A stretch of DNA of 37,683 nucleotides from Acidimicrobiales bacterium (GCA_017883025.1 JADGOH010000004.1:1-37683), one strand, 5' to 3'. Positions 16,331-25,365 are shown, counted from the stretch's first letter. Numbers and translations are program-made. Notes: generated by a model not told the origin, from the letters alone.

Positions 16331-17203
16331 ATGCGCGTCGACCTCTGGATCCCCACCGCCACCCCGTTCGCCACGCCGGAACTGCTGGCCGCCATCGGCC
16401 GCGAGGCGGAGGAACGGGGGTTCGCCGAGCTGTGGGTGGGCGAGCACGTGGTCCTGTTCGAGGACTACGCCTCGTCGTACCCGTACGCCGACGACGGCAA
16501 GATCCCCGCGCCCCCGGGCACCGGGCTGCTCGAGCCACTGAACTCGCTCTCGTTCCTGGCCGCCCACACCTCGACCGTCCGGCTGGGCACGGCCATGGTC
16601 CTGCTCCCCCAGCGCAACCCCGTGTACACCGCCAAGGAGGTGGCCACCCTCGACTGGCTGTCGGGCGGACGCGTCGACCTCGGCATCGGCGTGGGGTGGC
16701 TCGAGGAGGAGTTCCGGGCCGTCAACGTGCCCTGGCCCCAGCGGGGCCGGCGGACCGACGAGTACCTCGAGGTGCTCCGCACCCTTTGGGTCGACGACAC
16801 GTCGCAGTTCGAGGGGGAGTTCTACTCGCTCAACCCCTGCCAGATGTTCCCGAAGCCGGTGCAGTCGCCGGTGCCGGTCCACATCGGTGGCGAGTCGGAC
16901 GCTGCGCTGGCACGGGTGGCCCGGGCCGGGCACGGGTGGCACACGTTCAACCGGGCCCCCGAGGAGCTGGCCGAGCCGCTCGCCCGGCTCGACGGACTGC
17001 TGGCCCAGGAGGGTCGGTCCCGGGCCGACGTCGAGGTCACCGTCTGCCCCTATTTCCAGCCCCTCGACGCCGACATCGCCGCCCGCTACGCGGAGGCCGG
17101 CGCTGATGCCGTCTCCGCCCTGCTCATCCCGATCGACGAGGACTCGTTGCGGGCCCAGCTCGACGACCTCGTGCCCGTCCAGGAGCGCGCCGCGTCGCTC
17201 TGA
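16331..17203 (+). CDS. LLM-class (luciferase-like) F420-dependent oxidoreductase
   Basis: 290 residues, a single TIM barrel. Motifs are ELWVGEHVV (cofactor-proximal strand), TSTVRLGTAMVLLPQRNPVYTAKEVATLDWLSGGR (family core) and LGIGVGWLEEEF, followed by GRRTDEYLEVLRTLW. These are those of actinobacterial TIGR03619-type enzymes thought to use coenzyme F420, though the substrate is unknown. There is a weak TAGAAC box 6 nt before the ATG. It may be co-transcribed with the amidase upstream and lies 88 bp before the SDR gene. Confidence 0.88.
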   Translation: MRVDLWIPTATPFATPELLAAIGREAEERGFAELWVGEHVVLFEDYASSYPYADDGKIPAPPGTGLLEPLNSLSFLAAHTSTVRLGTAMVLLPQRNPVYTAKEVATLDWLSGGRVDLGIGVGWLEEEFRAVNVPWPQRGRRTDEYLEVLRTLWVDDTSQFEGEFYSLNPCQMFPKPVQSPVPVHIGGESDAALARVARAGHGWHTFNRAPEELAEPLARLDGLLAQEGRSRADVEVTVCPYFQPLDADIAARYAEAGADAVSALLIPIDEDSLRAQLDDLVPVQERAASL

Positions 17204-17291
17204 CCCCTGGCCGGCAAGGCGCACGGCGACCGAACCCGCGGCCCGACGGTTCTCTAGGCTGAGGGACACGCAACGGAAAGGTCCTTCCCCC

Positions 17292-18140
17292 ATGTCTCCT
17301 GTCGTCCTGATCACCGGCACCTCTTCTGGCATCGGCCTCGCCTCGGCGGTGACCGCGGCCAAGCACGGCTTCACCACCGTGGCCACCATGCGCGACACCT
17401 CCAAGGACGGGGCGCTCCGGGCGACGGCCGAGGCGGCCGGCGTGGAGCTCGACATCCGCCGGCTCGACGTCGTCGACGAGGCGTCGATCGCCGCCTGCAT
17501 CGACGCGGTCGTCGCCGACCACGGCGCGCTCGACATCCTGGTCAACAACGCCGGGCGGGGGTTCGTCGGAACGATCGAGCAGGTGTCGATGGCCGACATG
17601 CGCGACGTCATGGAGGTGAACTTCTTCGGTGTCGTCGCCGTGACCAAGGCGGCCATGCCCCACCTGCGGGCGAGCCGCGGCCGGGTCGTCACCGTCACCA
17701 GCGTGGGCGGCGTGGTCGGCCAACCCTTCAACGAGGCCTACTGCGCGGCCAAGTTCGCCGTCGAGGGCTTCATGGAGAGCCTCGCCCCGGTGGCGGCCAC
17801 CGTCGGCGTGCTCGTCTCGGTGATCGAGCCGGGGCCGGTGTCCACCGAGTTCGTCAACAACGTCGGCGTCGACGTGGCGAAGATCTTCGCCGAGGCCGGT
17901 GAGTACGAGCCGGCCATGCAGTCCTACATGCGCCACATCATGGCCGAGTTCGCCAACCCCGAGGCGGCCCAGACCGGCGACGACGTCGCCGAGGTGGTGC
18001 TCACGGCCATGGTCACCGACTCCCCGGCGTTCCGGCACCAGACGTCGCACTGGTCGCGGACGTTCACCGGTTACAAGTTGAGCGACCACGACGGGTCCGC
18101 CGTGGTCGGCATGACCACCGACTGGCTGCGGGCCGACTGA
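17292..18140 (+). CDS. Short-chain dehydrogenase/reductase
   Basis: 282 residues of the classical SDR family. TGTSSGIG (NAD(P) loop, ~8-15), DILVNNAGRG, catalytic Ser in VTSVGG and YCAAK (Tyr/Lys), then VIEPGPVSTEF. The ~35-residue longer C-terminus resembles 3-ketoacyl/retinol-type SDRs. The ATG at 17292 has GGAAAGG about 9 nt upstream and TAGGCT further up, so this gene has a normal leader, unlike many neighbours. Cytoplasmic; substrate not predictable. It ends 78 bp before the converging lipoprotein gene. Confidence 0.88.
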   Translation: MSPVVLITGTSSGIGLASAVTAAKHGFTTVATMRDTSKDGALRATAEAAGVELDIRRLDVVDEASIAACIDAVVADHGALDILVNNAGRGFVGTIEQVSMADMRDVMEVNFFGVVAVTKAAMPHLRASRGRVVTVTSVGGVVGQPFNEAYCAAKFAVEGFMESLAPVAATVGVLVSVIEPGPVSTEFVNNVGVDVAKIFAEAGEYEPAMQSYMRHIMAEFANPEAAQTGDDVAEVVLTAMVTDSPAFRHQTSHWSRTFTGYKLSDHDGSAVVGMTTDWLRAD

Positions 18141-18149
18141 CGTCGTCGC

Positions 18150-18169
18150 GGCACCGTGGCCACGGTGCC
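18150..18169. terminator. Bidirectional terminator-like palindrome
   Basis: GGCACCGTGGCCACGGTGCC is a perfect 20-bp palindrome, foldable as an 8-bp stem with a GGCC loop. It lies between the converging SDR and lipoprotein genes. There is no T-tail, as is common in actinobacteria. Confidence 0.55.
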
Positions 18170-18218
18170 CGAGTCCGTGCCGGGCCCCGTCACCTCACTG
18201 GCCCAGGACCGGTCGGGC

Positions 18219-19376
18219 TCAGTGGGCCACCCAGCCCACGGTGCCGAGGCACATCTCGTCCGAGGAGCCGTCGCCCCAGGTCACATACCGGGCCGGCAGC
18301 TTGCGCAGGGACGGCAGCTCCTGGCGCAGTGTCGGGTCGTAGGTGCAGGTGACCTGGACCTTGTCCCCCGGACGGGCGTACGTGCCGGCCGGCGCCGGGT
18401 AGGAGACCTGGCCGTCGAAGTTGTAGTGGGCGACCTTGGCCAGGACCGTGGTGGTGGACCCCGAGACCAGCGAGATGGTTTCGGACTGCCCGAGCAGGTG
18501 CATGTGCGGTGTGGCGCCCAGTATGTGCTCCGACTTGTCCACGGACCACGAGCACGTCGTGGACACCAGGTTCCCCGAGACCTGCGGGTGCGCCGCGTCG
18601 TGGTCGGACGAGCACGCCAGTTCGATGGCGTCGAGCAGCGCCTGTGCCTGTGGCCCCGTGCGGGCCACGAGGTCGGCGATCGAGGCCTGACGGTCGCACA
18701 GGGGGCCCGTCACCCCGGTCGGACACGGGAGGTCGGGCGGGGCCACGTACTTGGTGGCCACGAGCTCCTGCAGGTGGCTCCCCGCCGCCGGCACGGTGGT
18801 GATGCGCACCCGGCTCCGGTCGGGAGCAGTGCCCGCCAACAGGTTGTAGTGGATCTGCATGACCACGAGGCTCCCGGCCGGCATGCCGATGCCGGTACCC
18901 GCCGGCGTCGGGTGCGGCACGATCGGCCCGGGCGCCCAGCCGCCCAGCCACGTCGTGTTGTCGAAGGTGCCGCTGGGGTTGAGGGGGGCACCGAAGCAGC
19001 TCCACCCCCTGCCGTTGCTCCCGGCGTCGAGTGCCCGCGCCTCGGCCACGTGGGCCGGCGGGATCAGGAAGTAGATGGCGTGGTGCACCTCTTTGGGCGC
19101 ACCGGGCAGGAATTCACTCGACACCAGCTCGCGGTCGCTCGCCAGGTGGGGGTCGACCAGGAAGCAGTGGTAGACGTCGGTCGAGCCGTTGACGGCTGCC
19201 GACGACGGGCTGAACGCGCTCGAGGGCCCGAACGTGTCGGTCACCGAGGAGGCGAGTGTCGCCGACCCCTTCGTCGTCGGACTCGCCGTCGAACCCGACG
19301 AGCAAGCGGTGAGTGTTGCCGACAGCACGACGCACACGGCGGCGAGCAGGCGGACGCGGTTCCCCCGGAGCGTCAT
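18219..19376 (-). CDS. Lipoprotein resembling copper type II ascorbate-dependent (PHM/DBM-like) monooxygenase
   Basis: 385 residues. A signal peptide ends in the lipobox LTAC (Cys 25), so the protein should be lipid-anchored outside the membrane. The body carries, in order, the copper-ligand motifs of the peptidylglycine alpha-hydroxylating monooxygenase fold: His-His (98-99, EVHHAIYFLIPP), His 176 (MQIHYN), His-x-His (291, 293, PHMHLLG) and Met 375 (SSDEMC). Cysteines are plentiful, as in the disulfide-rich eukaryotic enzymes. It would be predicted to hydroxylate an unactivated C-H, using two mononuclear coppers. The ATG at 19376 was chosen because TAGCGT ends 7 nt upstream; a GTG at 19397 is the alternative. 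It starts 10 bp after the TraG-like gene, so it may also be transcribed with the T4SS-like operon. Confidence 0.75.
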   Translation of the reverse strand: MTLRGNRVRLLAAVCVVLSATLTACSSGSTASPTTKGSATLASSVTDTFGPSSAFSPSSAAVNGSTDVYHCFLVDPHLASDRELVSSEFLPGAPKEVHHAIYFLIPPAHVAEARALDAGSNGRGWSCFGAPLNPSGTFDNTTWLGGWAPGPIVPHPTPAGTGIGMPAGSLVVMQIHYNLLAGTAPDRSRVRITTVPAAGSHLQELVATKYVAPPDLPCPTGVTGPLCDRQASIADLVARTGPQAQALLDAIELACSSDHDAAHPQVSGNLVSTTCSWSVDKSEHILGATPHMHLLGQSETISLVSGSTTTVLAKVAHYNFDGQVSYPAPAGTYARPGDKVQVTCTYDPTLRQELPSLRKLPARYVTWGDGSSDEMCLGTVGWVAH

Positions 19377-19386
19377 GGGGACGACG

Positions 19387-20868
19387 CTAGCGGCCACCCG
19401 GGTCGCCCGTCGGCGCGGGGCCCCCGGGACGGGTGGCCCGGACCCGCAGCCACGGGTCGTCGAACCAGGTCCGCAACGTGACCCGGGCCGGCGGCAGGTC
19501 GCGGTAGACGAGGACCCCCGAGCCCGGCGGTACCCGGCGCAGGGCGTCCGGAGGCGCCAGCCGCCGCACCGTCGGCGACCGTGTCGTGCTCGGCCCGGCC
19601 CGTCCGCCGGCGGTGGTGGCGGCCAGGTGCGGCTCCTCGTCGCCGATCAGGTGGCTGGCGTAGTCGAGCGTGGACGGGTCCGAGATGCCCGACAGGAAGA
19701 GCTTGGCCCGGTGGTTGTTGACCACGGTCGTGGCCCGGGGGCCGAACCGGGCGGTCAACTGGGCCAGGTCGTGCCACACCGTGACCAGTTGGATGCCGTG
19801 GCCGGCGGCCGTGGCGGCGAGCGCGTCGAGGTCGGGCACCGGGGCGATGTTGGCGGCCTCGTCGAGGACCACCAGCAGCGGCGGGTCGAGCGGCCGACCC
19901 GTGCGGGCCACCCGGTCGTAGGCGGTGTCGAGCACGGCGCGCAGCACCCCGACGAACAACGGGGTCAGCCGGCGCTGGTCGTGGGCCGGGGCGCACAGGT
20001 AGAGCGTGTCGGCGGCGGAGAGGAGCGCGCCGGCGTCGAGCTCGGGCGCGCCCCACGGGGCGGCGCCGGCGAAGGGCTCGAGCAGGGTCTCGACCGTCGT
20101 CACGATCGAGCTGCGCTGCCGCTCCTCCTTGCCGAACGCCGACCGGGCGGCGTCGACCGCCTCGGGCACCCCGGTAGCGGCCAGGAGGTCGAGCACCTCG
20201 TGTTCCTCCCCGGTCTCTACCCAGTGGACCACGTCAGCCATGCCCCTGCCCGAGGTGGCCGCGGCGAACAGCAGTGGCGCCAGCAGGCGGGACGCCGTCG
20301 TGTACCAGAAGTCACCGTCGGTCATCGATCCCGCCTGGGCCCGGCTGACCTCGGTGAGGGTGGAGGCGGCCCGCCTCGCTCCGGGCCACGTGCGCGCCTG
20401 GGGCAGGGGCGTCCACGCCGTGGCGGGGCGCCCGGTCACCCCCGTCGGGTCGAAGCAGTGGACGGCGCCGAGGTCGGCCCGGTGGCCGACGGTGTGGTCC
20501 AGCAGGTCCGACTTCACGCTGGCGGCCACCACCGGCCCGTCCCACCCGAGGATGGCAGGCACGGCGAACCCGGTGGTCTTGTGGGACTGGGTCGGTCCGA
20601 ACACGAGCACCGACTGGGCCCGCTCGGCCGCAACCCGCCGCCGCCCCACGCGACCGAGCACGAGCCGCCCGACCGGCGGTGGACGGGGGCCACCTCGGAC
20701 CACCAGCGAACCGAGGTCGCCGGTTCGGGCCCAACGGGCGGCGGGCCGGACGCCGGATCGGCCGCTCGCCCGGCCGGAACCGTCCGTCCGAACCGGCCGG
20801 GGCAGGCCGGCCACCAGGACGGCCGCCGCCCCGATGCCGATGCCGGCAGCTGCGAGTGCCGTCACCAT
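19387..20868 (-). CDS. VirD4/TraG-like type IV coupling ATPase
   Basis: 493 residues; a hexameric inner-membrane ATPase type that delivers DNA or protein to a type IV channel. N-terminal hydrophobic segment (~4-21), P-loop region VFGPTQSHKTTGF (~90-101), VVAASVKSDLL, and Walker B LLVVLDEAANIAPVPDL (~331-338), followed by GIQLVTVWHDLAQL and the FLSGISDPSTLDYAS strand. Odd: in the P-loop the Gly before Lys is His (GPTQSHKT instead of GxxxxGKT). The ATG at 20868 overlaps the upstream ATPase stop by 7 nt, suggesting coupled translation. No relaxase gene is present to supply DNA substrate. Confidence 0.85.
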   Translation of the reverse strand: MVTALAAAGIGIGAAAVLVAGLPRPVRTDGSGRASGRSGVRPAARWARTGDLGSLVVRGGPRPPPVGRLVLGRVGRRRVAAERAQSVLVFGPTQSHKTTGFAVPAILGWDGPVVAASVKSDLLDHTVGHRADLGAVHCFDPTGVTGRPATAWTPLPQARTWPGARRAASTLTEVSRAQAGSMTDGDFWYTTASRLLAPLLFAAATSGRGMADVVHWVETGEEHEVLDLLAATGVPEAVDAARSAFGKEERQRSSIVTTVETLLEPFAGAAPWGAPELDAGALLSAADTLYLCAPAHDQRRLTPLFVGVLRAVLDTAYDRVARTGRPLDPPLLVVLDEAANIAPVPDLDALAATAAGHGIQLVTVWHDLAQLTARFGPRATTVVNNHRAKLFLSGISDPSTLDYASHLIGDEEPHLAATTAGGRAGPSTTRSPTVRRLAPPDALRRVPPGSGVLVYRDLPPARVTLRTWFDDPWLRVRATRPGGPAPTGDPGGR

Positions 20869-22235
20869 TCGGGCGCCGCAACCAGCGGCCCCGCACGTGC
20901 CGATCCGGTGGCGGTGTCGATCATGGCCCGGTCGGTATCGACGAGCCATCGCTCACCCCGGGCCAGTCGGTGCTCCACGAGGAACGAGCGGCGGCCGACC
21001 TTCCACAGGGCCGTCCCACGCGGCAGGGTGCTGACCAGGTCGGCTTCGGTCCCCGTCAAACCGAGCAGCTCACCGGTGCGGGCCATCTCGCCGGGGGACT
21101 GTGCATAGACCACCCGCGTCTCCGAGTCCGCCAGCAGGCCCTCGGCCAGGTGCACCTGCTCGGACCCGGCCGCCCCGACCGAGGCCAGATCGGACAAGCG
21201 GTGGAGGATGGCGATGTTGGCCACGCCCAGCGCCCTCGACAGCTTCCACGACGACTGCAGCCACCGGGCCACACCCAGATTGCCGAGGATGGCCCACGCC
21301 TCGTCGACCACCAGCAGGATGCGGTTGCGGTGACGGGCCTCGACTGCGCTCTGCAGCCACGCCGCGGCGCACGCCATGAGCACGCCCAGCGCCGGCGAAT
21401 GGTAGACGGCGGACAGGTCGAGCACGACGAGCGGGCCGTCGAGCCGCAGGCCGCCGGTCGTCGGGCCGTCGAACATGCCCCGCAGGTCGCCGTGGACCAG
21501 TCGGCGGAGCTCGAGGGCGACGTCCCGGCCGTCCTCCACCAGCTCGGCCCGGGTGGTCCGAAGCGCGGCGGCGGCACCGGGCCCGGGGTCGAGGAGGGCA
21601 TCGACGACGTAGGGGAGGGTCGGCGCCGCCGGCCGGGCGCCTCCCGTGGCCGCTGCGGCGGCACGGGCCGTGGCCGCGTCCAGTGCCGCGTCGACGGCCG
21701 CCCGTTCCCGGGGGAGCAGGTTCCGGCCGAGGCAGGACACGGCCAGCGACGCGGTGAGCACGGCACGGCGGGCGCCCGCCGGGTCGGTCACGGTCCTCCC
21801 GACGGCGTCGGGCGAGCCGGGCACCAGGTCGACGGCACCGGTGTCGAGCGGGTTGAGGCGCACCGGCCCGCCGGGCCGCAGCGCCACCGGGGCCACGCCC
21901 CACGCGTGGCACAGGGGCCCGTACTCCCCCTTCGGGTCGATGACCCATGCGCTCCGGCCGAAGACGGCCTGGCGCCAGAGATACGACTTCACGAAGCTGC
22001 TCTTGCCGCGACCGATCTGACCGATGACCACCATGTTCGGGTTGGTGACCGCCCCGCTCCGATAGAGGGCGAAGGGGTCGTAGACGAACGAGCCGCCGAG
22101 CACGTCGCGGCCGATCAGGACGCCCTCGTGCCCGAGCCCGGCCTCCGCCACCAGCGGGTAGGCAGCGCACAGGTGGCGGGTGGTGGCCACATGGGCGGGC
22201 AGCCCGGGCTCCAGCCGAGCCCCGATCCTGGTCAC
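20862..22235 (-). CDS. VirB4-like T4SS ATPase (ATPase domain only)
   Basis: 457 residues. Walker A IGQIGRGKSS (~71-80), then SAWVIDPKGEYGPL, and Walker B RILLVVDEAWAILG (~306-317) with a C-terminal ALWKVGRRSFLVEH strand. This is the energising AAA+ part of VirB4/TraC-like proteins. Full VirB4 is ~800 residues, and the missing N-terminal half appears to be supplied by the preceding SCO6880-like gene. The GTG at 22235 overlaps that gene's stop by 4 nt (GTGA) and is the only start that fits; anything further upstream is out of character. Likely peripheral on the inner face of the membrane. Confidence 0.85.
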   Translation of the reverse strand: MTRIGARLEPGLPAHVATTRHLCAAYPLVAEAGLGHEGVLIGRDVLGGSFVYDPFALYRSGAVTNPNMVVIGQIGRGKSSFVKSYLWRQAVFGRSAWVIDPKGEYGPLCHAWGVAPVALRPGGPVRLNPLDTGAVDLVPGSPDAVGRTVTDPAGARRAVLTASLAVSCLGRNLLPRERAAVDAALDAATARAAAAATGGARPAAPTLPYVVDALLDPGPGAAAALRTTRAELVEDGRDVALELRRLVHGDLRGMFDGPTTGGLRLDGPLVVLDLSAVYHSPALGVLMACAAAWLQSAVEARHRNRILLVVDEAWAILGNLGVARWLQSSWKLSRALGVANIAILHRLSDLASVGAAGSEQVHLAEGLLADSETRVVYAQSPGEMARTGELLGLTGTEADLVSTLPRGTALWKVGRRSFLVEHRLARGERWLVDTDRAMIDTATGSARAGPLVAAPEW

Positions 22236-23794
22236 GACAGCCCCCGGCCCAGCGGCAGCAGGCAGAGGAGGGCTGCGCCCTGCTGGCCGTAGAGGCGTCG
22301 GACCTCGAGCCTCGACTGGCCGGCGCTCTGCTCGAGCGCCGCGCACGCCGCCACCAGCTCGCCCTCCGTGTCGGCGGTGACGCCGACATAGCCGCTGAAG
22401 CGGAATTGGGCGTGGCCGTCGGCCAGCTCCACGTCCCGGTCCTCGATGCTGGCGTGCTCGCGGGCGTGCCGAGCCGATGAGAGGAACCCGTTCCGGCGCC
22501 GGAGCTCGCCGTCCGCCAGACCGGCCGTGCGGGCCTGGGCCACCTGACGGGCGGCACGGACCGGGTCGACGGGCTCCAGGACCACCGAGAGGGTGCGGCG
22601 CAGCGGGGCGAACAACAGTGGCCCGAGGAAGTCCGGGTGGACGTCCACGCGCGGCCACTCGCTCACCCAGTAGACGGCGTGCCATGCGCCGTCGGTCCGC
22701 ACCGACTCCCACTGCACGGCGGTCCCCATGGGCCAGGGCCGCACGTGCGGCGGACCGGCAAGGGACGGGCCAGGTGGGCGCTCGGCCCTTGCCGTTGAGG
22801 TCGGGCCCAGCGCTTCGGCCAACAGCCCGGTGAGCGTGCCGCGACCGAGCACGCCGTCGACGCCGAGGTCGGCGGCCGTCAGCGACCGGTGCACGGCGGC
22901 CACCTCGCGGGCCAGCACGGCGGCCGCGCCGCCCAGGCCCCCACCAGCTCCGCGCACCGCACGGGCCGACCGGCCCCGGTGGACGGTGACGGCCACCAGC
23001 ACCCGGTGGCGCCGGGTGACCGGCGCCGACTCGCCGAGCAGGGACCGGTAGGAGCGGGCGGCAGGCGCATCGGGATCGAGTACGGCGTGCGACGCCAGGT
23101 GCGCGAGCGCGGCACCGCCGTCGTCGGGCAGGCAGTTCTCGACCCACTGCAGCCGGTGGACGACCGAGCCCTCGCGGGCGAGGGAGGCCAGTACCCGGGC
23201 CCACGCCGCCACACGTGCGTCCTGCTCGTCCGGACCGAGGAGGGCGAAGCTGTGCCCGCGCACGGCCAGCACGGCGGTCACCGTCCGGGCCCGAGCGTCC
23301 ACCACCATGCCGAAGCCGGCGTCCCCGTCCGCGGCCCCGCTCCTGCCCATCGCGCCGCCCGACGACGTGACCCGCAGGCCGTCGAAGACCGAGGTGGTGA
23401 CACGCCGTTCGAACTCCGGGTCGCCGACCGGTGACCTGTGCCCGTCGCCGGCCACGCGCGCCCGGCTGCCGTGGGCCGGGCGGGGGTCGGGCTGGAACCG
23501 GCGGCCGGTGACCCCGGCCCGGGCCCACCGCACCAGCACCGGGAGCCACTGCTCACCGGTGCGGCCGGCGACGGGCCAGAACGCCAGGGCGACCGACGCG
23601 CCGACGAGTGTCACGGCGACGACCACGCCGGACAGCGACGGCCGGCTACGGACGGCCAGTACGGCGAGCACCAGGCCGACGGCGACCGCCCCCACCTGGC
23701 CGCCCCGCCAGCCGGCGATCACCCCACGCCGCTCGAGCGGAGGGAACCGGTAGCGGACCCGCCCGGGCTGCCCGCTGTTCCCGTCACCCGTCAC
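22232..23794 (-). CDS. SCO6880-like T4SS protein (VirB3/PrgI plus VirB4 N-terminal-like)
   Basis: 520 residues. The start resembles SCO6880-family proteins (RVRYRFPPLERRGVIAGWRGGQ), followed by two closely spaced transmembrane helices (~32-48 and ~55-73) in the PrgI/VirB3 style. A long cytoplasmic alpha/beta region contains 'FGMVVDARARTVTAVLAVRGHSFALL' and 'VQWVENC'-type strands typical of VirB4 N-terminal domains. It ends just before the separate ATPase. GTG 23794 overlaps the preceding stop by 4 nt. The family assignment rests on remembered similarity and is fairly confident; the structural equivalence to VirB3 fused with the VirB4 N-domain is an inference. Confidence 0.75.
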   Translation of the reverse strand: MTGDGNSGQPGRVRYRFPPLERRGVIAGWRGGQVGAVAVGLVLAVLAVRSRPSLSGVVVAVTLVGASVALAFWPVAGRTGEQWLPVLVRWARAGVTGRRFQPDPRPAHGSRARVAGDGHRSPVGDPEFERRVTTSVFDGLRVTSSGGAMGRSGAADGDAGFGMVVDARARTVTAVLAVRGHSFALLGPDEQDARVAAWARVLASLAREGSVVHRLQWVENCLPDDGGAALAHLASHAVLDPDAPAARSYRSLLGESAPVTRRHRVLVAVTVHRGRSARAVRGAGGGLGGAAAVLAREVAAVHRSLTAADLGVDGVLGRGTLTGLLAEALGPTSTARAERPPGPSLAGPPHVRPWPMGTAVQWESVRTDGAWHAVYWVSEWPRVDVHPDFLGPLLFAPLRRTLSVVLEPVDPVRAARQVAQARTAGLADGELRRRNGFLSSARHAREHASIEDRDVELADGHAQFRFSGYVGVTADTEGELVAACAALEQSAGQSRLEVRRLYGQQGAALLCLLPLGRGLS

Positions 23795-25365
23795 CGGGTC
23801 GGTCCGTCCGGGCGGGGGCGGTCCGAGACGAGGACGGGGCCGAGGTGGTCCCGACCGAGGTGGTGGGGGTACTTCGTCCCGCTGGCCCGGGGAAGCGTGG
23901 CCACGTACGTGACACCGGGAGGCATGACGGGGACGGCCCTGTCCGACCCGCCGGGCACCGGGCCACGGTCGCGGGCGGCGGCCTCGGCGTCGTCGGCCAG
24001 GCGGGCCGCCTCGTACAGCGGTGCGTACTTGGCCTCGGTGGCGGCGAACCGTGCCATCACGTAGTCCGAGTTGGGGCTCGGGGGCATCATCGTGATCGAG
24101 CCCCCGGGCTCCCACGGCTGGGGGCCCTGCCAGTCGTCGGGGCGGTAGGGGTCGAATGACTCCTCGCCCCGACTGCTCCCGCCGGGGCCGCCGGCACCGC
24201 CATCGGGGAGGAGCCTCGACAACCCGCCGGCCGCCGAGCCGCCACCGGAGGCGGCCGGCCCGAGCACGCCGACATGTCCGACGTTGCCCGTCATCGAGCC
24301 GACGGCGGCGGCGCGCATGGCCACCGCAGCCAGCCCCGTCGCCGGTGCCGCTGCCTGGTGGCGGGCCCGGTGGGTGAGCCCCTCCAGATGGCCGACGGCT
24401 CCCGCCTCGAGGAAGGGGAGGAGCCGGAAGAGGGACCACGGGGCGAATGCCGCCAGCAGGAGCAGGGCTGCCCCGCCGAGGATCGATGCGAACCCGCCCC
24501 CACTTCCTGCGGCGCCCGATGGGATGGAGCCCGTCCCCCCCGCCAGGGCTCCGGCCGCCAGGCTGAGGACGGCCACGATGACCAACTTCGAGAGCACGAG
24601 GGCGGCCAGGGTGTCGACGAGGCGGCGTGCCCAGTGGCTGATGGCCGGCCACGCCAGGCCGGCCAGCGCCAGGGGGAGGAACAGCACGGCCACGTAGACG
24701 GCCGCGGACCGCAGGAGCAGTTCCAACCAGACGAGGACGGCGCCGACGACGACGGCGACGCCGCCGAGGAAGAGGACGAAGGTCGGTGCGCCGCCCGGTT
24801 GGGCGGCCTCGGACGGGGCGAGGGCGGAGGTCACCGTGCCGAGGAAGTGGCCGGCGTCGAGGTCGGCCCCGTTGGACACGGCAGCGCACAGCGAGTCGGT
24901 CACGGCCAGGCCGACCTGCACGAGGCTGACCGCAACCGCCGTGAGCAGGACCGCCAGCGGCACGTTGACGAGGACCGATCGCAGGAGCAGCCCCGCGCTC
25001 TGCCGGTAGAGGGCCTGGAGCACGCCGAGCAGTAGCAGGGGGACGACCACAACGCCGGCGAGGGCCGCCATGGTGGCGTAGTGGGACCGGAACCACGGCG
25101 CGCCGAGGTCGATGGCCGCGGTGGTTGACAGGACCCCGCCGATCTGGCTGAGCAGCCAGGCCGCTCCGCCGGTCACCCAGCTGCTGACCGCATCGAGCAC
25201 GCTCCCGACCCCGAAGCCCACGGCCGACCCAACGGCCGACCCGACGTCGTGGGTGACCCCGCCCGCCACCGAGCAGGCGGCGCCGAGCCCGCTGCCGCCG
25301 AGGGCGCCCGCCGCTGACGGGCAGCCCACCGGAGGGAGCACCGGGAGACCCACGAGGGCCGACAC
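23791..25365 (-). CDS. VirB6/TrbL-like polytopic membrane protein
   Basis: 524 residues. N-terminal third with a Gly/Ser-rich weakly hydrophobic stretch, then at least five strong transmembrane segments between ~95 and ~310 ('MAALAGVVVVPLLLLGVLQAL', 'LLTAVAVSLVQVGLAV', 'FVLFLGGVAVVVGAVLVWLELLLR', 'AAVYVAVLFLPLALAGLAWPAI', 'ILGGAALLLLAAFAPWSLFRLLPF'). A ~190-residue Pro/Gly-rich cytoplasmic tail follows. The layout (helices, WLELLLRSAAVYVAVLFLPLALAGLAWP core, soluble tail) matches the VirB6/TrbL inner-membrane channel component of actinobacterial T4SS loci. GTG 25365 directly abuts the upstream stop (TGA then GTG). Confidence 0.78.
   Translation of the reverse strand: MSALVGLPVLPPVGCPSAAGALGGSGLGAACSVAGGVTHDVGSAVGSAVGFGVGSVLDAVSSWVTGGAAWLLSQIGGVLSTTAAIDLGAPWFRSHYATMAALAGVVVVPLLLLGVLQALYRQSAGLLLRSVLVNVPLAVLLTAVAVSLVQVGLAVTDSLCAAVSNGADLDAGHFLGTVTSALAPSEAAQPGGAPTFVLFLGGVAVVVGAVLVWLELLLRSAAVYVAVLFLPLALAGLAWPAISHWARRLVDTLAALVLSKLVIVAVLSLAAGALAGGTGSIPSGAAGSGGGFASILGGAALLLLAAFAPWSLFRLLPFLEAGAVGHLEGLTHRARHQAAAPATGLAAVAMRAAAVGSMTGNVGHVGVLGPAASGGGSAAGGLSRLLPDGGAGGPGGSSRGEESFDPYRPDDWQGPQPWEPGGSITMMPPSPNSDYVMARFAATEAKYAPLYEAARLADDAEAAARDRGPVPGGSDRAVPVMPPGVTYVATLPRASGTKYPHHLGRDHLGPVLVSDRPRPDGPTR

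Noticed and set aside
20862-23549. An 895-residue version of the VirB4-like protein
   Set aside because: The upstream half is low-complexity shadow of the SCO6880-like gene. GTG 22235 with the 4-nt overlap is a better start.
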